A stretch of DNA of 44,445 bases from an uncultured Pseudoxanthomonas sp. (GTDB lineage Bacteria > Pseudomonadota > Gammaproteobacteria > Xanthomonadales > Xanthomonadaceae): the NCBI GenBank assembly GCA_937975725.1, contig CALJUL010000121.1, positions 1-44,445 on the forward strand, given 5' to 3'. Position 1 is the first letter of the stretch; each line of letters opens with the position of its first letter. Positions 30,365-38,700 of this stretch are shown here, piece by piece. A program made the translations under genes and the position numbers. The notes under the pieces are model-generated. The model searched no databases, had not been told where the DNA came from, and saw nothing but the letters and a program-made list of their open reading frames with translations.

Positions 30365-31993
30365 TCAGAGTTCGATCGCGCCCAGGTCGGGCGCCGCGCC
30401 TTTGACCGGACGGGGCATGGGTTGCGCGCGTGCGTCCAGTTGGTAGCGCACCGGGTGCGCGCGCGTGGCGGCGGCGTTGGGCTGGGCGGTGTCGATGATC
30501 GGCGAGCCGGCGCGCGGACGCAGCGTGACCGGATCCACCGGCGTGCCGCCGGCCATGATCAGGTGTTCGCGGCCCTGCAAGGCACCGCCGATCCTGCTGC
30601 CTTCGCGCGTGTCGCGCCAGCCGCGGGTGATCCAGTTGCGGCCCATCGTGACGATGCCGCCGGCCACCCAGGCGCGGCCGACGTCGGTGTCGGCGCGCAG
30701 GATCGGCGTATGGGTGGTGGCGTCGAACACGAACACGTTGTTGCGCACGTCGGCGCGCTCTTCGGTGGTGGAGAGCTGGAACAGCGCAGCGTAGCCGTCG
30801 CCGGTGACGCGCACGGTGTTGTGGTAGAAGTACAGCGTGCCCTTGCGGTTGTTGGGCTCGCCCCAGTCGGCGCCCGGCGTGCTGCCGTTGTGGTCGCCGC
30901 CGTAGTGGATCACGCTGCCCTTGCGGCCGTCCTTGACGATCTGGTTGCCGTAGACGTAGGTCGTGCGGTAGGCAGGGTCGGCGCGGGCGGTGAGCGGGAA
31001 ATCCTCCGCTTCCACCAGGTCCAGCGCGCGCGCGCCGTCCTCGATGCGGTTGTAGCGCACCACCGTGCCCACCGAACGGTCCTTGATCGAGTTGCCGCGC
31101 GCGCCGGCGCGCAGCGGGCCGTAGTGGTTGAACTCATAGACCACGTTGACGCTCTGCACGTAGGTGGTGTGCAGGCGGTTGTTGCCGGCGATGCCGTTGC
31201 CGTGCATGTGGTTGCCGGCGATGCGCAGGTCGCGCGTCTGCGCGAAGGGGCCGTCGTCGGTGGACTTGGAGAAGATCGCCTGCGAGCAGTCGGAGATCTC
31301 GTTGTCGGCGATGGTGATGCCGTGGCCGCGCTCCACCCAGATGCAGGCGCCGAATTCGTCGTAGCGCTGGCGGCGGCCCTCGCTGTCGGTGAAGCCGTGG
31401 CGCGGATGCGCGCCCTGGATGGCCAGGCCGTCGATCTGCAGGTGGCTGGGATACGCCTGCCAGCCTTCCGACGCGAGTTGCTTGATCACGATGATCGAGC
31501 GCGACTGGTGCAGCGGGTGGCCGTAGGCCAGGCCCTTGCGCGTGGTCGCGTCGCGGCCGCTGATGACTGGCCGCTGGCCATTCGGCCCGGGGACGCCGCA
31601 GACGCGCACGGGCGCGGCCGCGGTGCCGCGCGCGGACAGCATGAACTTGCCCGCGTAGGGTTCGGCGCGGTAGTGGATGCGCACGGTGTCGCCGGCGGCG
31701 AGCTTGTCCCACGGCACCTGGTCCAGCGAGGCCAGCTTGCCCGGCGCGCCGATTTCGTAGTCCTTGCCCTTGCCGGAGGGCCGACAGGGCTCCAGGCCCA
31801 GTGCGGCGCGCATCGCGTCGCGCGTGCCGGCGGCGGCGTTGGCGGCGGGCAGCGGTTCCAGCGCGAACGAAGCCAGCAGGCAGCCCGAGACCACGGCCAG
31901 CCGCGTTCCGCGCGGCCGGCGGCCGTCGCGGAGCATGCGTTGGCGGAGGGAACGGGCCACCCGTGCGGCCGGCGTGTCGCGGGACGTGCCCAT
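30365..31993 (-). CDS. Exported right-handed parallel beta-helix protein (second copy)
   Basis: A 542-residue protein with the same design as the beta-helix protein at 26771. A long basic N-terminal segment precedes a hydrophobic signal region ending near LPAANAAAG. The helix repeats include LQIDGLAIQGA, ITIADNEISDC, LRIAGNHMHGN, VVRYNRIEDGARALDL and LYFYHNTVRV, and the C-terminus PDLGAIEL is common in this protein class. ATG 31993 is chosen for its GAGGAG site; a later ATG (MLRDG) would shorten the unusually long pre-signal segment. It is the last gene of a minus-strand operon: NRPS, two hydrolase-fold proteins, then this gene, with gaps of -1, 1 and 11 nt. That ties a polysaccharide-active fold to the NRPS. 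Lyase or epimerase activity is not proven. Confidence 0.85.
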   Translation of the reverse strand: MGTSRDTPAARVARSLRQRMLRDGRRPRGTRLAVVSGCLLASFALEPLPAANAAAGTRDAMRAALGLEPCRPSGKGKDYEIGAPGKLASLDQVPWDKLAAGDTVRIHYRAEPYAGKFMLSARGTAAAPVRVCGVPGPNGQRPVISGRDATTRKGLAYGHPLHQSRSIIVIKQLASEGWQAYPSHLQIDGLAIQGAHPRHGFTDSEGRRQRYDEFGACIWVERGHGITIADNEISDCSQAIFSKSTDDGPFAQTRDLRIAGNHMHGNGIAGNNRLHTTYVQSVNVVYEFNHYGPLRAGARGNSIKDRSVGTVVRYNRIEDGARALDLVEAEDFPLTARADPAYRTTYVYGNQIVKDGRKGSVIHYGGDHNGSTPGADWGEPNNRKGTLYFYHNTVRVTGDGYAALFQLSTTEERADVRNNVFVFDATTHTPILRADTDVGRAWVAGGIVTMGRNWITRGWRDTREGSRIGGALQGREHLIMAGGTPVDPVTLRPRAGSPIIDTAQPNAAATRAHPVRYQLDARAQPMPRPVKGAAPDLGAIEL

Positions 31994-32004
31994 GGGGATT
32001 CTCC

Positions 32005-32820
32005 TCAGGAGGCCGGCAGCGGGAAGGCCCGTTGCAGCCATTCGCCGATGCGGCCGATCAGGCGCTGCCGGTGCGTGTCCAGGTGGAACACGTGGTCCAT
32101 CTCCGGCCAGTGGACGAAGGTGACGCCGGGCGCGGACGCGCTGCGGCCGAAGGTCGCGCGGAATTGGCGCGGATGCAGGAAGTACGAAGTGCCGCCGGTG
32201 TAGAGCGCGAACACGCGCACGCCGCGCTCCACCATCGCATCCAGTTCCTTGCGCTCGCTGCCGGGCGCCGGCCAGTCGCGCAGCGCCGCGTCGGTGACGT
32301 CGCGCGCGGCGCCGTTGCCGCCGCCGTCGCCGGCCGGGTGCGCGCGCAGGTTGCGCACGGCCGCCAGCCAGGCGGAGGGCGGCTTGCGCACCAGCCGGCG
32401 CAGGCGCGCCCACGTCGACCACATGCCCTTGCGCGCCAGCCCGTCCAGCAGGATCAACCCTTCCACGCGCGGGTCGGCCGCCGCCACCTTCCAGCCGGCG
32501 TCGGCCGCGGCGCACAGGCCGCCGATGACGAAGCGCTGGTAGCCGGTCTGCTTGGCCACCGCGTCCAGTACGCCGCGGATCACGTCCACTTCGGACTTGT
32601 CGGCCAGCTCGATGCTGTCGCCGATGCCGGGCAGGTCGAAGCGCAGCACCGGATAGCCGGCGTCGGCCAGCGCGCGCGCCAGCCGCACGCCCATGCGGTA
32701 CGGGCCCACGCGGTGGATGAAGCCGGCATTGAGCAGGATCACCGCCACCGGGGCGCGGCGTTGCGCCGGCAGCGTCAGCAGGCCGAACAGCTCGAGGTCG
32801 AGCGACAGGATGGTTTCCAT
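32005..32820 (-). CDS. Alpha/beta-hydrolase-fold protein, exosortase-associated hydrolase 1 type
   Basis: A 271-residue alpha/beta hydrolase. LRFDLPGIGDS (59-69) is typical of the fold. The nucleophile elbow reads GGLCAAAD, giving Cys103 instead of the usual Ser, and EMDHVFHLD near the C-terminus supplies a likely catalytic His. From memory, a GLC elbow is characteristic of hydrolase 1 of exosortase A loci (TIGR03100 type). It sits 1 nt after the next hydrolase-like gene in the NRPS operon. Since the NRPS has no thioesterase domain, this protein may release or transfer the bound product; that is inference. Confidence 0.8.
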   Translation of the reverse strand: METILSLDLELFGLLTLPAQRRAPVAVILLNAGFIHRVGPYRMGVRLARALADAGYPVLRFDLPGIGDSIELADKSEVDVIRGVLDAVAKQTGYQRFVIGGLCAAADAGWKVAAADPRVEGLILLDGLARKGMWSTWARLRRLVRKPPSAWLAAVRNLRAHPAGDGGGNGAARDVTDAALRDWPAPGSERKELDAMVERGVRVFALYTGGTSYFLHPRQFRATFGRSASAPGVTFVHWPEMDHVFHLDTHRQRLIGRIGEWLQRAFPLPAS

Positions 32821-32821
32821 G

Positions 32822-33568
32822 TCAGTGCGCGGGAAGGAAGGCCGAGAGGCGGGTGGCCAGTTCGCGCACGCGGCGGCCGGGGAAAGTGTCCATGTCGGGC
32901 TTGGCGGTCCAGTCCGACAGTGCCGGCGGCAGCGTCACCTGCGGCAGGTCGCTGTGTTCGTCGCGCGGCTGCTCGGACAGCACCAGCGTGCGCAGCGCCG
33001 GCAACGATGGCTGGCCCAGCGCTTCCAGTTCCGCCAGCACGCCGTCGGCGCAGGGGAAACCCATCAGGGTGGCGTCGACGGCTTCGTCGGCCGCGCCCGG
33101 CACCAGCGCGCGCTGCTGGAGATGCAGGCGGCGGAGTTCCTGCAGGTGCGCCGGCCAGTCCAGCACCGGCTGCCACAGCCACAGCGCCGCGGGCGCATGC
33201 GCGCGCGCCAGCCGGATCGCCGGATGGCTGCCGCCGCGCACGCCCATCGCGATCAACGGTGCGCCCGGCGCCCGCCGCTGCAACTGCGCCCAGGCCAGCT
33301 CCGCATCGGTGCAGGCGCCCTCGGGCGTGAAGTCGGTGTCTTCGCCCTCCGAATCGCCGGTGCCGTGGTAGTCGAAGCGCAGCGTGGCGATGCCGTGCGC
33401 GCCCAGCGCGTCGGCCAGCAGGGTGAACAGCCGGTAGCTGCGCGCCTGTTCGTGGAACAAGGGCGGACAGACCAGCAGTGCGCCGCGCAGGGGTTCCTGG
33501 GCCGGATGGAACACGCCGAACAGGCGGCGCGCGGGCGACCCGAAGTGGAGAGGCAGCAGTCCCGCCAT
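32822..33568 (-). CDS. Alpha/beta-hydrolase-fold protein, probably catalytically inactive (exosortase hydrolase 2-like)
   Basis: A 248-residue protein of alpha/beta-hydrolase fold, with LRFDYHGTGDSEG (63-75) as the fold signature. The nucleophile elbow is MGVRGGS, with Arg111 where Ser is expected. The C-terminal place for the catalytic His reads KPDMDTFPGRR without His. Both observations suggest a non-hydrolytic role such as binding or scaffolding. I recall that exosortase-associated hydrolase 2 proteins (TIGR03101 type) also have Arg in this elbow, which supports that assignment. Its ATG overlaps the NRPS stop (TGATG), so translation is likely coupled. Confidence 0.75.
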   Translation of the reverse strand: MAGLLPLHFGSPARRLFGVFHPAQEPLRGALLVCPPLFHEQARSYRLFTLLADALGAHGIATLRFDYHGTGDSEGEDTDFTPEGACTDAELAWAQLQRRAPGAPLIAMGVRGGSHPAIRLARAHAPAALWLWQPVLDWPAHLQELRRLHLQQRALVPGAADEAVDATLMGFPCADGVLAELEALGQPSLPALRTLVLSEQPRDEHSDLPQVTLPPALSDWTAKPDMDTFPGRRVRELATRLSAFLPAH

Positions 33569-36500
33569 CAACTCCCCTCCGAGGTGCCGTCGCGGCCGAA
33601 CAGCCGGCGCAGGCGCGCGCCCAGCGTGGCCGGCCTGGCCGCCCGCGGTGCGTCTTCCTGCGGCAGTTCCAGCGCCAGCACGCGCAGGGTGCTGTTGGCG
33701 ACCTTCAGCAGGTTCAGGCGCACGCCGCTGCGTTTCTCCACCCGCGAGATCATCGTCATCGCCAGCAGCGAGTGGCCGCCGAGGTCGAGGAAGCTGTCGT
33801 CCGGGCCGATGTCGTCCACCTGCAGCAGTTCGCTCCAGATCCCGGCGATCAGGGCTTCGGCCGGGGTCAGCGCGCGTGGCGCGTCGCCTGCGCGCGGACG
33901 CGCGGCGGCGGCCGAGGCGGAGGCGTCGTCCCGGGCATTGCCGGCGGCGTTGTCCGCCTTCGCCACCGCAGCCTCGCCCAGCAGCCCGGCCACGCTGGCC
34001 GATGCGTCGGCCGCGATGTTGCGGAGCAGGGCGGCGTACTGGTCCAGCAGCCGCGCGATGGTCGCCGGCTCGAACAGCGTCGCGTCGTACAGCAGTTGCG
34101 CCGACAGCCCGGCCGGGCCGTCGAAGAACCAGATCATCAGGTCTTCGGCCACTTCCTGCGCCAGCAGCGGCATCGCGTCCACCTGCAGGCCGTCCCAGCG
34201 CTGCGGACGGTCGTGGACGTCTTCGTAGGAGAACTGGGCGTGGAACGGCGAGCCCGGCCGCGCATGGGCGCGCAGGGCGGGATCGCGCAGCAGGTCGTCC
34301 AGTTGCACGTGCGGGCTGGCGATGCCGTCGATCACCTGCGCGCGCGCCTGCGCCAGCAGCGCATCGAAGCCGTCCCCGGGCGCGATGTCCAGCATCACCG
34401 GCACCGCGCCGGTGAACATGCCCATCAGCGGCGACGCCTGCGGCGCGTCGACGAAGCGGGTGGGCGAGCTGACCAGCACGCGTGGCTGGCCGCTGTAGCC
34501 GTGCAGCAGTACTTCGAAGGCGGTCAGCAGCACCACGTACAGCGTGCCGCCGTGCTGGCGCCCGGCCTGGCGTAGGCCTTCGGCGACGGCGGCGTCCACC
34601 GGCATCAACGCCATGCGCGCACGGCGTTGCGCGCCGGGCTCGCGCGGCAGGTCGGTCGGGAGCGGCGCGGGCAGGCCCTGCGCGTGCAGGCGCTGCCGCC
34701 AGTAGTCCAGTCGCTCGCGCACGTGCGCGCGGTGGGCGTCGCCGGCCAGCGCCTGCCGGCTCCATGCCGCGTAGTCGGCGTAGTCCAGCTCCGGCGGCGG
34801 CGCGGGTTCGTGCGCGGCGCGCGCGCCTGCGTAGGCCGCGGCCATCTCGGCGCAGAACAGGTCGGTCGAACCGCCGTCCCACACGGTGTGGTGCGGCATG
34901 AAGAACAGCACGTGGTCCTGCGGGCCCAGCCGCAGCAGGCGCGCGTGGAACGGCGGCGCCTGGGTCAGGTCGATCGGCGCGCTGGCCAGCGCGTCCAGCC
35001 GGCGTTGCAGGGCGTCCCCGTCGCCGGCCAGGGCCGAGGCATCCTCGGCCGCGGGCAGGGCGAACGCCTGCGCATCGGCGGGCGAGACGACCTGCACCGG
35101 ACCTTCCTCGGTCTGCAGCAGGCGCGTGCGCAGCACCGACTGGCGTTCGACCACGCCGGCGAAGGCGCGGCCCAGCGCCGCTTCGTCCAGTTCGCCGCGC
35201 AGGCGCAACGCGACCGGAATGTTGTAGGCCACGCTGTCCGGATGCAGTTGGCCGTACACCCACAGGCGTTCCTGCATCAGGCTGAGCGGCGCAGGCTGTC
35301 CGGGCTGCGCGCGGCGCACCGGCAGCGGCGCGGGAGCGGCCTGCCCGGCGGCCGCGGCGACCGCCGCCAGGCCGGCGACGGTGGGCGCGTCGAACACGGT
35401 GCGCAGCGGCAGGTCGACGGAGAGTTCGCGGCGCACGGCCTCCAGCCAGCGCGCCGCCAGCAGGGAATGGCCGCCGAGAGCGAAGAAGTCGTCGTGGATG
35501 CCGATGTCCTGTTTCGACAGCACCGCCGAGGCCAGCGCCAGGATGCGCCGCTCGGCCTCGTTGCGGGGCGCGACGGCCGGCGCGCGCGCTGCCGCGGCTT
35601 CGCCCGGCGCCGGCAGCGACTTGCGGTCGATCTTGCCGTTGGGCAGCAGCGGGAAGCTCTGCAGCTCGACGAAGTGCTGCGGCACCATGTAGTCGGGCAG
35701 GCGCGTGCGCAACTGCTGGCGCAGCGTCGCGGCGGTCGGCGCCGCGCCCGGGGTCGGCGTCAGGTAGGCGACGATGCGCACGTCGCCGGGGCGATCCTCG
35801 CGCGTGACCACCACCGCGCGCTCCACGCCGTCGCAGTCGGCCAGGCTGGTCTCGATCTCGCCCAGCTCGATCCGGTAGCCGCGCACCTTGACCTGGAAAT
35901 CCAGCCGGCCCAGGTGTTCCAGCCGGCCGTCGTTGCGCCAGCGGCCGCGGTCGCCGGTGCGGTACAGCAGGCCGGAGGGCGCCATCGGATCGGCGATGAA
36001 GCGCTCGCGGGTCAGCTCCTCGCGGTGCAGGTAGCCCAGGGTGACGCCTTCGCCGCCGATCCAGATTTCCCCGGGCACGCCGACCGGGCACGGTTGCAGC
36101 GCGGTGTCGAGGATCCACACCGTGGTGTTGTCGATCGGCGTGCCGATGGAGGTGTAGGCATCGTTGCCGGCGATCCGCTGGCAGGTCGACCACACCGTGG
36201 TCTCGGTCGGGCCGTACATGTTCCACAGGCTGGCGCCGTCGCCGCACAGCGGACGGATCAGGTCGCTGGGCAGGGCTTCGCCGCCGCACAGCGACTTGAA
36301 CCCGGCCGGCGGGCGCCAGCCGGTTTCCAGCAGCATCCGCCATGAGGCGGGCGTGGCCTGCATGAAGGTGGCGCGATGCGTGCGCAGCAGGGCGGCGAGC
36401 GCTTGCCCGTCCATCGCCTGCTCGCGCGAGGCCAGGATGATTTCCGCGCCGGTGCACAGCGGCAGGAACAGCTCCAGCACCGCGATGTCGAACGACAGCG

Positions 36501-37842
36501 TGGTCACCGCCACCAGGCGGTCGTCGGCGTCCATGCCCGGCGTGTGCCGCATGCTGAGCAGGAAGTTGACCGCCGCGCGATGCGGCACCACCACGCCCTT
36601 GGGGCGGCCGGTGGAACCGGAGGTGTAGATCACGTAGGCCGGCGATTCCGGCGTGGCGGCGAGCGCGTCGTCGGGCAGCGATTCGCGGACGATGCCGTCG
36701 GCCGGCAGGTCGCGGTCCAGCAGCAGGGTGCGTTCGGCCGGCCAGTCCAGCAGCGTGCAGGTCTCGGCCTGCGCCAGCAGCAGCGCCAGGTCGGCGTCCT
36801 GCGCCATGTAGTCCAGGCGGTCGCGCGGATACGCAGGATCCAGCGGCACGTAGGCGGCGCCGGCTTCCAGCACGCCCAGCACCGCGCACAGCATGTCCGG
36901 CGTGCGGTCCAGGCACAGGCCCACCAGCGCGCCGCGGCCGATGCCGCGCGCGCGCAGCGCGTGGGCGATCTGCAGGCTGCGTGCACGCAGGTGCGCGTAG
37001 TCCCAGGCGGCGGCGTCGTGGCGCAGGGCGATGCGCCGCGGCGTGGCCAGCGCCTGGGCGGCGACCAGGTCGGTCACGCGCAGGCGCGGATCGCGCGGCG
37101 TCGGCGCGGGCTGCAAGGCGTGCAGGGCCGCCAGTTCGGCCGGCGAGGTGATCGGCAGGTGATCGATGGCCGTGCCGGGTGCGCGCAGCGCGGCGTCCAG
37201 CACGGTCTCGAAGGCTTCCAGCCAGCGCGCCACGGTCCGCGCTTCGAACAGCGCCGCGTCGTAGCCCGCATGCAGCCGCAACGCATCGCCTTCCAGCGTC
37301 GCCGCCACCGCCAGTTCGATGCCGGGCGCGGCGGGCGTGGCCGCAACGTGCGCGCCCGGGCCGGCGGCGAACGACACGCTCAGGCGCGCATCCGGCAATG
37401 CTTCGCGCCAGGCGCCGGCGGCGCGGCGCTCGTGTTCGCGCGCGGCCTGCATCTGGCCGTGCAGCGACGGCAACAGGCCGGACAAGGGCGCGGACGTATC
37501 CAACAGCACCGACAGCGGCGCAGGCGATGCGGCACCGGTTTCATCGCCCTGCATGCCGAACGCGATGGCGTCCTCGCCGCAGAGGCGGCCGAGCAGCACG
37601 CAGAACGCCGCCGCCAGCACGGCCTCGGCCGGCACGCCGTGCGCGAAGGCTTCCAGCGCGGCGCGGCCGACCGGAGCGGCGGTTCGCTCCGCGTATGCAG
37701 ACACTGCGGCGATGCGCGCCGTGCGCGGCGTGTCGGTCGGCAGTTCGACGACGGGCAGGCCGGCCGACAGCAGGCCGCGCCAGTAGGAAAGCGGATCTTC
37801 GTTGGTGGAAAGCGTCACGTCGGCCCTGCGGTCGGAGGACAT
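33568..37842 (-). CDS. Non-ribosomal peptide synthetase, partial C-A-T-C-T, no thioesterase
   Basis: A 1424-residue NRPS. Residues 16-245 are only the C-terminal half of a condensation domain (starts at the YWR motif, no HHxxxDG). The adenylation domain spans about 250-745 with YTSGSTGRPKG at 406-416, MYGPTETT and catalytic Lys737. Carrier domain 1 has Ser793 in GGHSLLAAR. A full condensation domain (about 850-1285) has HHTVWDG at 984-990. Carrier domain 2 has Ser1358 in GGHSLLAMT. No thioesterase, reductase or epimerase follows. The hand-read A-domain code is D-I-L-Q-C-G-M-V-W-K, close to codes I recall for glycine. The ATG has AGGAG 8 nt upstream. It heads the operon with the two hydrolase-fold proteins and a beta-helix protein. 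A short aminoacyl or acyl-aminoacyl product is inferred. Confidence 0.93.
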   Translation of the reverse strand: MSSDRRADVTLSTNEDPLSYWRGLLSAGLPVVELPTDTPRTARIAAVSAYAERTAAPVGRAALEAFAHGVPAEAVLAAAFCVLLGRLCGEDAIAFGMQGDETGAASPAPLSVLLDTSAPLSGLLPSLHGQMQAAREHERRAAGAWREALPDARLSVSFAAGPGAHVAATPAAPGIELAVAATLEGDALRLHAGYDAALFEARTVARWLEAFETVLDAALRAPGTAIDHLPITSPAELAALHALQPAPTPRDPRLRVTDLVAAQALATPRRIALRHDAAAWDYAHLRARSLQIAHALRARGIGRGALVGLCLDRTPDMLCAVLGVLEAGAAYVPLDPAYPRDRLDYMAQDADLALLLAQAETCTLLDWPAERTLLLDRDLPADGIVRESLPDDALAATPESPAYVIYTSGSTGRPKGVVVPHRAAVNFLLSMRHTPGMDADDRLVAVTTLSFDIAVLELFLPLCTGAEIILASREQAMDGQALAALLRTHRATFMQATPASWRMLLETGWRPPAGFKSLCGGEALPSDLIRPLCGDGASLWNMYGPTETTVWSTCQRIAGNDAYTSIGTPIDNTTVWILDTALQPCPVGVPGEIWIGGEGVTLGYLHREELTRERFIADPMAPSGLLYRTGDRGRWRNDGRLEHLGRLDFQVKVRGYRIELGEIETSLADCDGVERAVVVTREDRPGDVRIVAYLTPTPGAAPTAATLRQQLRTRLPDYMVPQHFVELQSFPLLPNGKIDRKSLPAPGEAAAARAPAVAPRNEAERRILALASAVLSKQDIGIHDDFFALGGHSLLAARWLEAVRRELSVDLPLRTVFDAPTVAGLAAVAAAAGQAAPAPLPVRRAQPGQPAPLSLMQERLWVYGQLHPDSVAYNIPVALRLRGELDEAALGRAFAGVVERQSVLRTRLLQTEEGPVQVVSPADAQAFALPAAEDASALAGDGDALQRRLDALASAPIDLTQAPPFHARLLRLGPQDHVLFFMPHHTVWDGGSTDLFCAEMAAAYAGARAAHEPAPPPELDYADYAAWSRQALAGDAHRAHVRERLDYWRQRLHAQGLPAPLPTDLPREPGAQRRARMALMPVDAAVAEGLRQAGRQHGGTLYVVLLTAFEVLLHGYSGQPRVLVSSPTRFVDAPQASPLMGMFTGAVPVMLDIAPGDGFDALLAQARAQVIDGIASPHVQLDDLLRDPALRAHARPGSPFHAQFSYEDVHDRPQRWDGLQVDAMPLLAQEVAEDLMIWFFDGPAGLSAQLLYDATLFEPATIARLLDQYAALLRNIAADASASVAGLLGEAAVAKADNAAGNARDDASASAAAARPRAGDAPRALTPAEALIAGIWSELLQVDDIGPDDSFLDLGGHSLLAMTMISRVEKRSGVRLNLLKVANSTLRVLALELPQEDAPRAARPATLGARLRRLFGRDGTSEGS

Positions 37843-37989
37843 TCGGGTGTCTCCTCTTGAACGTAAGTCGGCCCGACGACCGGTCAGGCCGGTATCCGTC
37901 GCGGCGTGCGTATTCCTGTTGCGAAGCGCGGCGCAGCGGCAGGCGCGGCGCTACCGGGACATGGGGGGCCACAGTCGCGGAGCGGAATC

Positions 37990-38682
37990 ATGCGGGAGAA
38001 GATCGGCAAGCTGGTCGGGATGGTGCGCCGGGTGGGCGTGCGGGGCGTGCTGCGCAACGTGCCGGTGTGGTGCCGCATCGCCTACGACCGCTACCACGAG
38101 CGGCGCCTGGGCATCGACACCGAAGGCATCATCGGCGTGGACCAGCTCGCGCGCCTGGACGGCCGGCAGGAGCACGACGCGCACGCGGTGTTCTACCAGC
38201 CCTGGCCCTACGCCAAGTTCCGCCGGCTGATGCGCTCGGCGCCCGGGGTCGATCCGGAGACCTTCACCTTCGTGGATTTCGGCTCGGGCAAGGGGCGCGC
38301 GCTGGTGCTGGCGGCCGACCACGGTTTCCGCCGCGTGGTCGGCGTGGAGATGTTCGCCTCGCTGTGCGAAGAGGCGCGCAGCAACATCCGGCGCTACCGC
38401 GAGAAGGCCGGCAACATCGCCGCCGGCATCGAGGTGGTGTGCATGGACGCCACCCGCTACGAACTGCCTGACGGCGACCTGTTCTGCTACTTCTACAACC
38501 CCTTCGACGAAGTGGTGCTGCGCCAGGTGGTGGCCGGCATCGAGGCCGCCATCGCCCGCAGCCCGCGCCGCGTGGTGATCGGCTACGCCAACCCGGTCTG
38601 CCACGGCGTGTTCGACGCCATGCCCTCGCTGCGGCTGGTGGCGGCCAACGACAGCTTTCGCACCTACGCCAGCGCCGCCTGA
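37990..38682 (+). CDS. Class I SAM-dependent methyltransferase-like protein
   Basis: A 230-residue protein with a Rossmann-type SAM-binding motif FVDFGSGKGRALVLAA near residues 93-108, an acidic strand end in VVGVEMF and a later VVCMDATRYELPDGD, all typical of class I methyltransferases. The N-terminal 60 residues are basic and helical. The ATG at 37990 has GGAG 7 nt upstream; the upstream in-frame ATG at 37906 has no such site. It is divergent from the NRPS and convergent (18-nt gap) with the GNAT-like gene. The methyl acceptor is unknown; a sugar, lipid or NRPS product in the same pathway is a guess from context. Confidence 0.82.
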   Translation: MREKIGKLVGMVRRVGVRGVLRNVPVWCRIAYDRYHERRLGIDTEGIIGVDQLARLDGRQEHDAHAVFYQPWPYAKFRRLMRSAPGVDPETFTFVDFGSGKGRALVLAADHGFRRVVGVEMFASLCEEARSNIRRYREKAGNIAAGIEVVCMDATRYELPDGDLFCYFYNPFDEVVLRQVVAGIEAAIARSPRRVVIGYANPVCHGVFDAMPSLRLVAANDSFRTYASAA

Positions 38683-38700
38683 GGCCGGCCGCGCCGGCGC

